Positions 47,217 through 55,786 of a DNA stretch of 64,000 bases are shown here, one piece after another (the first letter of the stretch is position 1; each line of letters opens with the position of its first letter). The position numbers and the translations under genes are program-made. The DNA comes from Armatimonadota bacterium (GTDB taxonomy: Bacteria > Bacteroidota > Ignavibacteria > OLB7), in contig JADZEY010000010.1 in assembly GCA_020850315.1 (NCBI GenBank), forward strand, positions 1 through 64,000, read 5' to 3'. Below the pieces are notes generated by a model. The model did not search any database and was not told where the DNA came from. It worked only from the letters and a program-made list of their open reading frames with translations.

Positions 47217-49616
47217 ATGGTCACAAAAAAAACCAAAGGAGCAACATCTGAACCTCCCCAAAAGGGGGATGGTTCACCAAAAGCCGAGCGTGAACCCACG
47301 ACACGGGCAGCCGCTGCTGCGCCTTCTGGTGCCAATGGCTCCAACGGTTCCAACGGTCTTCCTGTCCATGAGCCAACGGATCTTTCAGCAAAGCACAAAG
47401 CCCAGGCCCGCGCCGCGCTGAGTACGCTGTTGGAATTCGCACAACGGAACCTTCGGAACTGCAATGCCGACTTAATCAGCCGCGCTTTCTACTTGTGCGT
47501 TGATGCTCACAAAAACACGATTCGGGCATCGGGCGAACCATACTGGACTCACCCCTACGCGGTGGCATTGATTGTGGCAAAGGAGATTCCGCTGGATGAT
47601 GTTTCGGTAGCCGCTGCCCTGCTGCATGATGTTGTTGAGGATACCCACTACACCATCGAAGACATCCGCGCCGAATTTGGGCCGGTGATTGCCGAGATTG
47701 TTGACGGCGCAACCAAAATCACCGATGTGTTCAAAAGCCACGAGGTGACGCAGGCCGCAAGCTACCGCAAGCTGCTGCTTTCCATGGTCAACGATGTTCG
47801 GGTGATGCTGGTGAAGTTTGCCGACCGCCTGCACAACATGAGGACGCTGGAATACCTTTCCCCGCAAAAACAGCAGCGGATGGCAAAGGAGACCTTGGAC
47901 ATCTTTGCTCCATTCGCTCATCGCTTCGGATTGGGGAACGTTAAGTGGGAAATGGAGGATCTGGCATTCAAGTACTTGAATGCAGAAGCCTACAATCAGC
48001 TGAAGTATAGCTTGAATGCCAAGCGGCAGGAGCGGGAGGCCTACATCCAGCGGTGCGTGCAGCCAATAAGCCAGCGATTAACCGAGGAAGGATGGAAGTT
48101 CGAGATCATTGGCCGCCCCAAACACCTGTACTCCATCTACAACAAGATGCTGATTCAGGGGAAGACCCTTGATGAAATCCACGACCTGTTCGCGGTTCGG
48201 GTGATACTGGAGACCGACCACCCGAACGATTGCTTCACCGTGTATGGCATCATCTCCGAAATCTACACGCCAGTTCCCGAACGCTTCAAAAACTACATCT
48301 CCGTCCCAAAAAAGAACGGCTACCAGTCCATCCACACCACCGTGATCGGGCCCGATGGGCGGCAACTTGAAGTGCAAATCCGAACCCGAAAAATGCACGA
48401 GGTGGCGGAAAAAGGGGTGGCTGCGCACTTCATCTACAAGGAAACCTCCGTCAACCCGCTGATTCAGGAGGATCGCCAACTGGAGGAATGGGTCAACTGG
48501 ATCCGTGATGTGTTCGAGACTACTTCCGGCGAAGATGCCCCGGGCCAGGTGCTGGAAAGTTTTCGGCTGAACCTTTTCCAGGATGAGATTTACTTGTTCA
48601 CTCCAAAAGGTGAGCTACGCATCTTGCCGAAAGGGGCAACCCCGATTGACTTCGCTTTCGACATCCACTCCAAAGTTGGATGGCATTGCATCGGCGCAAA
48701 AGTCAATGGCAGAATTGTGCCGCTGGATACCGAGTTAAAATCGGGCGACCAAGTGGAAATTCTCACCTCTAAAAACCAAACCCCCAGTGCTGCATGGGAA
48801 AAGTTCGCCGTCACCCACAAAGCACGCAGCGGCGTGCGGAAGTGGCTGAACGAGGATCATCGCCAGCGCATCCAAGCCGGGCGCGAGGCGTTCGAACGGC
48901 GTGCCAAGAAGGAAAAACTGCACGTCAACGACGATGAATTAGAACGGGTGGCGCACCTGCTTCGATTCGAGAATCGTGGGGAGTTTTTTGCGGAAATCGG
49001 CTACGAGCGGATCACCCCAGAAGCTGCCGTTTCCATGATTCGCGACCGGATGAAAGCCTCCGCCACACAGCAGCAGTCGAAGGAAGACCCCGCCGGACGC
49101 GACGGGCAAACCATCTACAACCGGTTTGTGAACGATGCCCGCACAACCACCACGGGAATCATTGTTGACGGCACGTTGCAGGGGATGAAATACACCTACG
49201 CAGCCTGCTGCAACCCAATCCCCGGTGACCAAGTGATCGGGGTGGTGACAACCGGGAAAGGGGTGACAATTCATCGGGTGACGTGCAGCAACGTGCTGGC
49301 AATGCTTCGGAATCCGAAGATGAGCAACCGCATCATTGACGTGCGCTTTGCCAGTGCCGATGGGTTCGAGTTTCTGTCGGCAATCAAGGTCACGGGGGAG
49401 GATCGCCCGGGAATCCTGAACGACCTTACCCACGCCATTCTCAGCTACCAAAACACCAACATCCGCAGCGTCAACATCGAATCGCAAGACTCGCTGTTCG
49501 AAGGGGTGCTGACCGTCATCGTCAAAAACATTGACCACCTGCACCGCCTGATGGAACGCCTCCGCAAAATCCGCAACGTGCAAAATGTGCAGCGGTTTGA
49601 GCAGGAGACGGAGTGA
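47217..49616 (+). CDS. bifunctional (p)ppGpp synthetase/hydrolase (RelA/SpoT family)
   Basis: HD domain LLHDVVEDT, synthetase KKNGYQSIHTTVIGPDG, TGS and ACT domains. Confidence 0.95.
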   Translation: MVTKKTKGATSEPPQKGDGSPKAEREPTTRAAAAAPSGANGSNGSNGLPVHEPTDLSAKHKAQARAALSTLLEFAQRNLRNCNADLISRAFYLCVDAHKNTIRASGEPYWTHPYAVALIVAKEIPLDDVSVAAALLHDVVEDTHYTIEDIRAEFGPVIAEIVDGATKITDVFKSHEVTQAASYRKLLLSMVNDVRVMLVKFADRLHNMRTLEYLSPQKQQRMAKETLDIFAPFAHRFGLGNVKWEMEDLAFKYLNAEAYNQLKYSLNAKRQEREAYIQRCVQPISQRLTEEGWKFEIIGRPKHLYSIYNKMLIQGKTLDEIHDLFAVRVILETDHPNDCFTVYGIISEIYTPVPERFKNYISVPKKNGYQSIHTTVIGPDGRQLEVQIRTRKMHEVAEKGVAAHFIYKETSVNPLIQEDRQLEEWVNWIRDVFETTSGEDAPGQVLESFRLNLFQDEIYLFTPKGELRILPKGATPIDFAFDIHSKVGWHCIGAKVNGRIVPLDTELKSGDQVEILTSKNQTPSAAWEKFAVTHKARSGVRKWLNEDHRQRIQAGREAFERRAKKEKLHVNDDELERVAHLLRFENRGEFFAEIGYERITPEAAVSMIRDRMKASATQQQSKEDPAGRDGQTIYNRFVNDARTTTTGIIVDGTLQGMKYTYAACCNPIPGDQVIGVVTTGKGVTIHRVTCSNVLAMLRNPKMSNRIIDVRFASADGFEFLSAIKVTGEDRPGILNDLTHAILSYQNTNIRSVNIESQDSLFEGVLTVIVKNIDHLHRLMERLRKIRNVQNVQRFEQETE

Positions 49617-49642
49617 AGAGTGAAGGATGAAGGGTGAAGGGT
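49615..49642. repeat. heptanucleotide array GAAGAGT GAAGGAT (GAAGGGT)2
   Basis: 4 in-register units starting inside the rsh TGA stop codon. Confidence 0.88.
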
Positions 49643-49657
49643 GAAAAAAGCCGATCC

Positions 49658-49733
49658 GGCTCCCTCTCTCGCTCGGGGAATGGAGGTGAGACAGTAGCAG
49701 CCATAATCTGGGAGAGGGTGGGGGGTGAGGGCC
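49658..49733 (+). repeat. dispersed palindromic intergenic repeat, copy 5 (without module)
   Basis: ggctccctctctcgctcggggaatggaggtgagacagtagcagccataatctgggagagggtggggggtgagggcc. Confidence 0.9.
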
Positions 49734-49777
49734 AACGCGAAGCAGGGTGAGAAGTGAAGGGTGAAAAAAGCCGATCC

Positions 49778-49877
49778 GGCTCCCTCTCCCGCTCGGGAAA
49801 TGGAGGTGAGACAGTAGCAACCGTAACCTGGGAGAGGGGGTGCCGATAGGATCGGCATCATTGAGAGGGTGAGGGCC
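49778..49877 (+). repeat. dispersed palindromic intergenic repeat, copy 6 (with module)
   Basis: ggctccctctcccgctcgggaaatggaggtgagacagtagcaaccgtaacctgggagagggg-gtgccgataggatcggcatcattga-gagggtgagggcc. Confidence 0.9.
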
Positions 49878-49910
49878 AACGCGAAGCCGCAGAACAGTAG
49901 CAATCCACAA

Positions 49911-50561
49911 ATGCGCAAAAACTACGACGACCCCATCCCGGAACCTCCCGTTGATCCCCTGGTGAGCGACCCAACGATGTTCCGAACCGAGCAGCGGCTT
50001 GCGCGGTTGCGCTCGGCAATCGAACGCCGCCAACCCACGCTTCACTTGGTGCTGGAAGATGTCCACGACCCCCACAACGTTTCGGCGGTGTTGCGCACCT
50101 GCGAATCGGTGGGCGTTGGGACTGTGCATCTGGTGTATGTGACGGAAAAATTCCCGAAGATCGGAAGGACAAGCTCGGCCAGCGCGTGGAAATGGGTGAA
50201 CATCCAGCGGTACGATTCCATCGAGGAGTGCTACGGAACGCTCCGCCAGCAGGGATGCCAAATCTACGCCACCGACCTGAGCGAGCGGGCGCGAAGCCTC
50301 TACACGATTGACCTTGCCAGCCCGGCCGCGCTGGTGTTTGGCAACGAGCATCATGGCGTGTCGCCGGAAGCCTCTCGCCTTGCCGATGGCAACCTTCTGA
50401 TCCCCATGACCGGCTTGATTCAAAGCCTGAACATCTCCGTTGCCTGCGCCGTCACCTTGTACGAAGCCTTCCGCCAGCGCCAAGTTGCCGGGATGTACGC
50501 CACCCCACAACTGCCACCAGAACTTGTTGAATCGTTGCTGAAAGAGTGGGCGGGGAGGTAG
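49911..50561 (+). CDS. TrmH/SpoU-family RNA 2'-O-methyltransferase
   Basis: VLEDVHDPHNVSAVLRTCESVGV, ALVFGNEHHGVSPEA, IPMTGLIQSLNISVACAVTLYEA. Confidence 0.92.
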   Translation: MRKNYDDPIPEPPVDPLVSDPTMFRTEQRLARLRSAIERRQPTLHLVLEDVHDPHNVSAVLRTCESVGVGTVHLVYVTEKFPKIGRTSSASAWKWVNIQRYDSIEECYGTLRQQGCQIYATDLSERARSLYTIDLASPAALVFGNEHHGVSPEASRLADGNLLIPMTGLIQSLNISVACAVTLYEAFRQRQVAGMYATPQLPPELVESLLKEWAGR

Positions 50562-50631
50562 GAAGGATGAAGGATGAAGGATGAAGGATGAAGGATGAAG
50601 GATGAAGGATGAAGGATGAAGGATGAAGGAT
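50562..50631. repeat. heptanucleotide array (GAAGGAT)10, perfect
   Basis: Begins at the base immediately after the trmH-like stop codon (50559-50561). Confidence 0.95.
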
Positions 50632-50653
50632 GAAAAGGGGAAGAGATGGTTCG

Positions 50654-51007
50654 TTATTGTAGATTGTTTTTGGCTTTCTTCGAGATTGTGGTGAAGATTG
50701 CAATCAGCTGATTGCATTCCTCTTGCAGGGAAGCCACTCTCGGTTCGGGAATAATTCCAGATTCGGTAAGCAATTCAAGCCAGTATGCTGTTTCGTCAAG
50801 CTCTTTTAAGCAGTCGCCAATTTTAGCAATAAACTCAGCCCTTGAACGGGACCGACGTGCTTCGCGATAATTGGCTCCTACTGAAGTCGCAGAGCGCAGC
50901 AACTGTTTGCCCAGCACTTGGGCTTCCATCGTTTTGGGGCTTGCCGCAACCACCCTAACAACACACAATGCAAAGCCCTTCGTTCGCTCTGCTAAATCGT
51001 GATTCAT
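50654..51007 (-). CDS. four-helix-bundle protein (S23/IVS-type)
   Basis: MNHDLAERTKGFALCVVRVVAASPKTMEAQVLGKQLLRSATSVGANYREARRSRSRAEFIAKIGDCLKELDETAYWLELL; family pattern (GKQLLRSATSVGANYREA). Confidence 0.88.
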   Translation of the reverse strand: MNHDLAERTKGFALCVVRVVAASPKTMEAQVLGKQLLRSATSVGANYREARRSRSRAEFIAKIGDCLKELDETAYWLELLTESGIIPEPRVASLQEECNQLIAIFTTISKKAKNNLQ

Positions 51008-51009
51008 AG

Positions 51010-51065
51010 AAAGTATGAAGTATGAAGTATGAAGTATGAAGTATGAAGTATGAATGATGAAGTGT
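51010..51065. repeat. heptanucleotide array (GAAGTAT)5 with flanking degenerate units
   Basis: Immediately upstream of the four-helix-bundle start codon; ends GAATGAT GAAGTGT. Confidence 0.92.
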
Positions 51066-51099
51066 GAAAAGGAGAAGAGAGATGGTTCGTTATCGTAGG

Positions 51100-51150
51100 T
51101 TATTCTTGGCTTTTGGCGTTCTTCGAAATCGTGGTAAAGATTGCAATCAA
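51100..51150 (-). pseudogene. 3' remnant of a second four-helix-bundle gene
   Basis: Minus strand encodes LIAIFTTISKNAKSQE*, matching the intact gene's C-terminus LIAIFTTISKKAKNNLQ*; shared downstream flank tggttcgttat. Confidence 0.85.
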
Positions 51151-51171
51151 CCAAAGTATGAAGAGTGAGGG

Positions 51172-51210
51172 CTGATCCTTTTTCATACTTCATCATTCAT
51201 ACTTCATCCT
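51172..51210. repeat. degenerate heptanucleotide array (minus strand AAAGGAT GAAGTAT GAATGAT GAAGTAT)
   Basis: Abuts the stop codon (51211-51213) of the minus-strand ABC gene. Confidence 0.8.
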
Positions 51211-51840
51211 TTACTCCAATCCCAACCTGAGCGAACACATCGTCAAATCGTCGGCATCGTTGGTGGCGATGATGGTGATTCGGTGCGGTGCGCCATCTGC
51301 AATCATCTGGCGCATGGCTTGGATACCTTGCTCGTCAAGGTTGGTGGCTGGTTCGTCAAGAATTAGAAAGGGCGGGGAGTGAACCAACGCGCAGATGAAT
51401 TTTACCCGCTGAAGCATCCCGCTGCTGAACGTGCGAAGCAACTCATGCTCCCTTCCTAACAATCCAAACTGCTGGAATAATTCCTTTCCTTTCTGCGGCT
51501 CCATCGGAAGCCCGCGCAGTTTCTGCACCATCTCCACATGCTCCCACGCGGTGAACTCAGTATAAAGTTGAAGGTATGGGGCAACAAACCCCAAGTGTTG
51601 TGGCAGTCCTTCATCCGGCAGCGCGGTTCCCTGAAGCCTCCATTCCACGCTCCCCTCGGTTCGTTCGGCAACGTTGGCCAGCACCTTCACCAGCGTTGAT
51701 TTTCCCGACCCATTGCTTCCCGTGATTGCCAGCGCATCCCCCGCGCCAAGCTGAAAAGTGATGTTTGAAAAGATCGTCCGCAACCCAAATCGCTTGGTGA
51801 TTCTGGCAACGTTCAGTTCGGGCGATACGGTTACGCTCAT
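51211..51840 (-). CDS. ABC transporter ATP-binding protein (CcmA-like)
   Basis: Walker A GSNGSGKST, signature FSSGMLQRV, Walker B LILDEPATNLD. Confidence 0.9.
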   Translation of the reverse strand: MSVTVSPELNVARITKRFGLRTIFSNITFQLGAGDALAITGSNGSGKSTLVKVLANVAERTEGSVEWRLQGTALPDEGLPQHLGFVAPYLQLYTEFTAWEHVEMVQKLRGLPMEPQKGKELFQQFGLLGREHELLRTFSSGMLQRVKFICALVHSPPFLILDEPATNLDEQGIQAMRQMIADGAPHRITIIATNDADDLTMCSLRLGLE

Positions 51841-53591
51841 GGGGCAATCACCGCAACTTTGCCAAGCGTGGGGGGGGCGTCGTTCACCGAGACCTCGTAC
51901 AGATAGACCCCGGTTGGAACCAATCGTCCAGCGTTGTCGCGCCCGTCCCAGATCGCGCCCAACAGGTTGTTGGCCACTTGCAGTTCTGTCTGTTCAAGTT
52001 CGCGAACGCGTGTCATCGCGCTGGAGTAAATCCACACCTTGATGGTTTTAATCAGCTCGTTGGTTTTGTCAACGGCAAACACCAGTTGGTTCCCGCCATC
52101 GGCAACGAACGGCTGTGGCGAAGGGCGCACAGCAATGAAATTGGTCTTGGCCCCGTTGACAATCGGGTTGATGCAGAAATTCTGATTTGGCACCGCCGAT
52201 TTGTAGAAGACAATCGTGTCCGCACCAGCGGTGATCGCCACAAAGCCGGGGCGTTCCTCCGCGTCCGACTCCAACGTGAACTCCTCCAACTTTGCCCCCG
52301 GCCCCCCGGCTCCGTTGGCGATGTCCCATTTTGCGTTCGTCACTAAGTAGTCAACCGTGTCGCGCACGTTTGGGTTGTCGGTGGGGATCACAAGACGGTA
52401 GAGCCCAAAGCTCAGGGGATAGAGCAGATCGGAGGCCATTGCTGTTCCGCTGTTTAACGATGCCGTTGCCGCCGTCCGCATCCCCCGCGAACGGTTCAGT
52501 GTTGCGGCATCGTTGAAGTATTGGGTGTCGCGGGCGCGCCGCCCGGTGTAGTAGCACCACTCGGCAAACTGGCACCAACTGTTCTGCAGATTGGAGTTCC
52601 GCTTGCGTAGTGCGGCATCCATCGCGCTCAGGCTCTCGCGGGTGCGGAACTCCTCCCACATGGCGCGCACAACATCCCTGCCAAACTGTTTTGCTGCATA
52701 TCCGATGTAGAGTGCATGGGCGTATCCGGTCACGCCATCATCAACATCCTGGGTGGCAAAGCCATACTTCTGCGGGGCCTCAAGGAAGGCATCGGTGTAC
52801 TGCACGTAGTCGCGAACATCGGGATGGACGACCCGCTCGAACCAGACCGATGTGGCCTCATACAACGTCTTCTGGCTGATTGCTGAAAGCGGAGTAATGG
52901 CGCATCGGTAGCCGAACTGCACCATATGGTGGAACTCGTGTGCAGTGGTCACTTTCAGCGCAGCGATGCCGTTGGTTTGCTTGTAGGTTTTGGGGTCGTA
53001 GTCGTTATCAACCACTAAAAAGGAGGGGACGCGGCCATCGCCAAGTTGGTTCTGCGTTTCGGGAAACGCTGCGCCGTAGAAGGTGCTGGGCATATTGCAG
53101 ATATAGACATCCAAGCGGGCATCGGGGCCACCTTCGCCAGATTTTTGGTTGTCCTGCGGCGGGGCATCGAATCCGTACTCGTCAATCTCAATCTGCCACG
53201 CATACTCCATGTAGAACGCCACGGAATCAACGTAATCGGGGATGCTGTTGGCGTTGTTGTCCACCATGCTGACGGCATCGGCCCCGGCTTGGGCGTAGTG
53301 GATCAAGAAATGGTTGTTGCGGCTGGGGATCGAGAAGGGCAACAATGGCCGCGAGCCATCCAGATTCAGTGCCGAGGAAGCCCCAAGCAGCTGGCCAGAA
53401 ATTTTCTCCCGCTCGGCATCCGATAGCGTCGCGAAGGTCAAACAACGTGGGCGGGTGATCGGTTCAGCAAGTTGATCGTCGGTGTCTGCGGTTGTTTGCG
53501 CGGCACCCCGTTGCGCACCAAGCATCAATCCACCTGCCACAGCAAGCAGCCTGAGGGTCCAACCGAACAACGTGTGAAGGTGGTGGAGCAT
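51837..53591 (-). CDS. secreted zinc-metalloprotease-like protein (MXAN_6640-like) with FlgD-like C-terminal domain
   Basis: Signal peptide; TTAHEFHHMVQFGY (HEXXH); C-terminal AIWDGRDNAGRLVPTGVYLYEV. Confidence 0.78.
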   Translation of the reverse strand: MLHHLHTLFGWTLRLLAVAGGLMLGAQRGAAQTTADTDDQLAEPITRPRCLTFATLSDAEREKISGQLLGASSALNLDGSRPLLPFSIPSRNNHFLIHYAQAGADAVSMVDNNANSIPDYVDSVAFYMEYAWQIEIDEYGFDAPPQDNQKSGEGGPDARLDVYICNMPSTFYGAAFPETQNQLGDGRVPSFLVVDNDYDPKTYKQTNGIAALKVTTAHEFHHMVQFGYRCAITPLSAISQKTLYEATSVWFERVVHPDVRDYVQYTDAFLEAPQKYGFATQDVDDGVTGYAHALYIGYAAKQFGRDVVRAMWEEFRTRESLSAMDAALRKRNSNLQNSWCQFAEWCYYTGRRARDTQYFNDAATLNRSRGMRTAATASLNSGTAMASDLLYPLSFGLYRLVIPTDNPNVRDTVDYLVTNAKWDIANGAGGPGAKLEEFTLESDAEERPGFVAITAGADTIVFYKSAVPNQNFCINPIVNGAKTNFIAVRPSPQPFVADGGNQLVFAVDKTNELIKTIKVWIYSSAMTRVRELEQTELQVANNLLGAIWDGRDNAGRLVPTGVYLYEVSVNDAPPTLGKVAVIAP

Positions 53592-53639
53592 GGTTCAGAG
53601 AGAGAAAAAAAGAATGGAAGCAGAGAACAGATTGTGCCG

Positions 53640-54152
53640 TTACAACAACGCCTCAATCCGCTTGCGGTTTTCAAGGCGGCCGGCGCGGCGGATTCCGGCG
53701 GCATCGTAGCGGCGGCGTTCGGCATCCGTTTCGGGGATCACTGGGGGGGCCGGCAGCGGTTTCCCCGATTCATCAATCCCAACAAACGTCAGGTAGGCAG
53801 TGTTTGCATGGACTAGCGTTCCGGTTTGCGGATTCTCCATTTCCACGCGCACCCCAACCTCCATCGAGGTGTTGAAGACACGGTTCACCGATGCCTTCAA
53901 GATCACCACGTTCCCCAATTTGATTGGCGCGTGGAAGCTCATGCCATCCACCGATGCCGTGACGCAGACCCGGCGCGAGTGGCGCATGGCCACAAGCGCG
54001 GCGGCGATATCAATCCAGTGCATCAGCCGCCCACCCAGCAGATTGCCAAGTTGGTTGGTGTCGTTCGGCAGCACCAGCTCGGTCATCACCACTTGCGATT
54101 CGGCAACGGTGCGGGAGGTATCGGTAGTTGTTTTCAGCGAAAGGTCGTTCAT
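53640..54152 (-). CDS. acyl-CoA thioesterase (hotdog fold)
   Basis: VLPNDTNQLGNLLGGRLMHWIDIAAALVAMRHSRR. Confidence 0.9.
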   Translation of the reverse strand: MNDLSLKTTTDTSRTVAESQVVMTELVLPNDTNQLGNLLGGRLMHWIDIAAALVAMRHSRRVCVTASVDGMSFHAPIKLGNVVILKASVNRVFNTSMEVGVRVEMENPQTGTLVHANTAYLTFVGIDESGKPLPAPPVIPETDAERRRYDAAGIRRAGRLENRKRIEALL

Positions 54153-54159
54153 AAGGGGG

Positions 54160-54924
54160 TCAGCGTGATAGTTCTTGTTGTACTTCTCGGATTCGGCTAA
54201 CAAGCGGGCTTGTGGGATTTTCATCAATGAACTTTTGCACAGCGTCCATTGCTTCCTTGTCGCGTCCCAACAGCTTCAGTGCGCGGGCTTTTTCTTCCAC
54301 GGCGGGGATATGGTAGCGGCTTTCGGGATAGAGGTCGATCACCTTCTGGTAGTAGATCAGCGCGGCGCGTGGGTCGTCCAGCTTGCGGTACTGTTCGGCT
54401 ATCGAGAACTCCTTCTGCGCCATCTTATCGCGCAGCTCGCCCACCCGTTCGCGGGCAATGGCGTTCAGGCTGTCGTCGGTGGGGTACAGGTCGCTGAAAA
54501 TTTTGAACTGCCGGATTGCCGTCTGCGTATCCTCCTGGTCGCGATCGAACTTTGGCGATGATTGGAAGTAGCACATCGCCGCTTGGAACAATCCCCGTTT
54601 GTAGAAAGGGCTGCTTGGGAAGGAGCGGAGCAGTTTGTTGTAGTGGAAGGCCGCCAACTTGAACTGCTCATCGCGGTAGTAGGTTTCGGCCAGATAGAAC
54701 TGGGCATCGTCGGCAACGTCGGCGGCGGGGTCCTGCGTGACGATGATGTCGAACATCTCGGCAGCTTTCACATACTCCTTATCCTCAAGCAACCGCATGG
54801 CTTCCTGGAATCGTTCGGCGGTTGTCATGGTTTGGGCCGAATTCCCCGAACCAGAACAACCAGAAATGCCAGCAGCCGCAGCAACAAGCAACAAGAAGAG
54901 AGGGAGATGACGCATCAATTGCAT
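54160..54924 (-). CDS. bamD: outer membrane protein assembly factor BamD
   Basis: Lipobox GISGCSG; TPR units (QFYLAETYYRDEQFKLAAFHYNKLLRSFPSSPF). Confidence 0.85.
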   Translation of the reverse strand: MQLMRHLPLFLLLVAAAAGISGCSGSGNSAQTMTTAERFQEAMRLLEDKEYVKAAEMFDIIVTQDPAADVADDAQFYLAETYYRDEQFKLAAFHYNKLLRSFPSSPFYKRGLFQAAMCYFQSSPKFDRDQEDTQTAIRQFKIFSDLYPTDDSLNAIARERVGELRDKMAQKEFSIAEQYRKLDDPRAALIYYQKVIDLYPESRYHIPAVEEKARALKLLGRDKEAMDAVQKFIDENPTSPLVSRIREVQQELSR

Positions 54925-54955
54925 TCTACGAAATGGCTGAAGATGGAATGCCGCA

Positions 54956-55552
54956 TTAGTTGCTGCGGACTGTGAAAAGCAGGATCACCGAAACGGCGGC
55001 TGCCCCCAGCACAATTGCTGGCTCAATTACTTTATCCCAAAAGTTGGAAGTTTTTGGGGCGATACTGACACCACGAAGATAATCGTACCCGGGCTGCTCA
55101 ATCAATGCCACCGCCGATACTGCAACGGTATCGTGGCGGATTGCCGTGAACTCCTGCTGACGCTGCGGCTCGGCGCCAGTTGGGGCAACCATCACCGCAA
55201 CGCCAACCCTGCATTCCCGCGCAAGCATTTCCGGTTCCGGCCCGTTTCGGTACAGCACATTCAGCTCGGTGAAGGCAATGTTGATTGCAGGTGTGCCGCT
55301 GCTGCAATCGCGCAATTGGTTCCCCCGCTGTTCGGCTGTTCGGGCCACGGCTTCTTCAAGAAGCCACGCCCCGGGGTGGACGGCCACCTTGTAGCAAAAC
55401 GTTGATGCAGCCGCCAACGCCAGTGCCGAATCGGCAACCGAGCGGGTGCAATCCCGAACCAGCTCCAGATTAGTGGGCTGTGCCCACGCCCCCCAGCCAC
55501 CCACCAACAACAGAAGCAGGGCAACCTGGCATCTGATTGCAGCAATAGGCAT
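54956..55552 (-). CDS. hypothetical secreted/membrane protein
   Basis: Signal-like N-terminus MPIAAIRCQVALLLLLVGGWGAWA and C-terminal TM helix. Confidence 0.55.
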   Translation of the reverse strand: MPIAAIRCQVALLLLLVGGWGAWAQPTNLELVRDCTRSVADSALALAAASTFCYKVAVHPGAWLLEEAVARTAEQRGNQLRDCSSGTPAINIAFTELNVLYRNGPEPEMLARECRVGVAVMVAPTGAEPQRQQEFTAIRHDTVAVSAVALIEQPGYDYLRGVSIAPKTSNFWDKVIEPAIVLGAAAVSVILLFTVRSN

Positions 55553-55786
55553 GGCTGAGTTTCCTGTATTCTTCAAGTGATAAAAGATTGCCGTTTTCAC
55601 AAGCAACATCACGCATGGCATGGCCAAGCAGGGCTTGCTGAAACGGAAGAGTGCAAAGCTACAATCTTGCCAAGACTGCCCCAATGAAACGCACATCCTG
55701 TAAACAATCATAAAAACGTTTGGAAGCCGCAAGCCCGCAAGCCTATATTCGCAGGCTCTGAAAGCAACCGACGTAGATTATATCCA

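Noticed and set aside
46707-47261. 184-aa and 140-aa minus-strand ORFs with repeated peptides
   Set aside because: Translation of heptamer arrays and palindromic repeat copies 3 and 4; no independent coding support.
48939-50717. 592-aa minus-strand ORF containing SSFILHPSSFILHPSSF
   Set aside because: Runs antisense to rsh and trmH-like genes; the HPSSFIL peptide is just translation of the GAAGGAT array.
50654-51007. Diversity-generating retroelement (the accessory protein Avd is a four-helix bundle related to S23)
   Set aside because: No reverse transcriptase, template repeat or variable repeat found in the window.
46791-51210. Possible CRISPR array from short regular repeats
   Set aside because: Units are contiguous 7-mers without spacers; no cas genes nearby.
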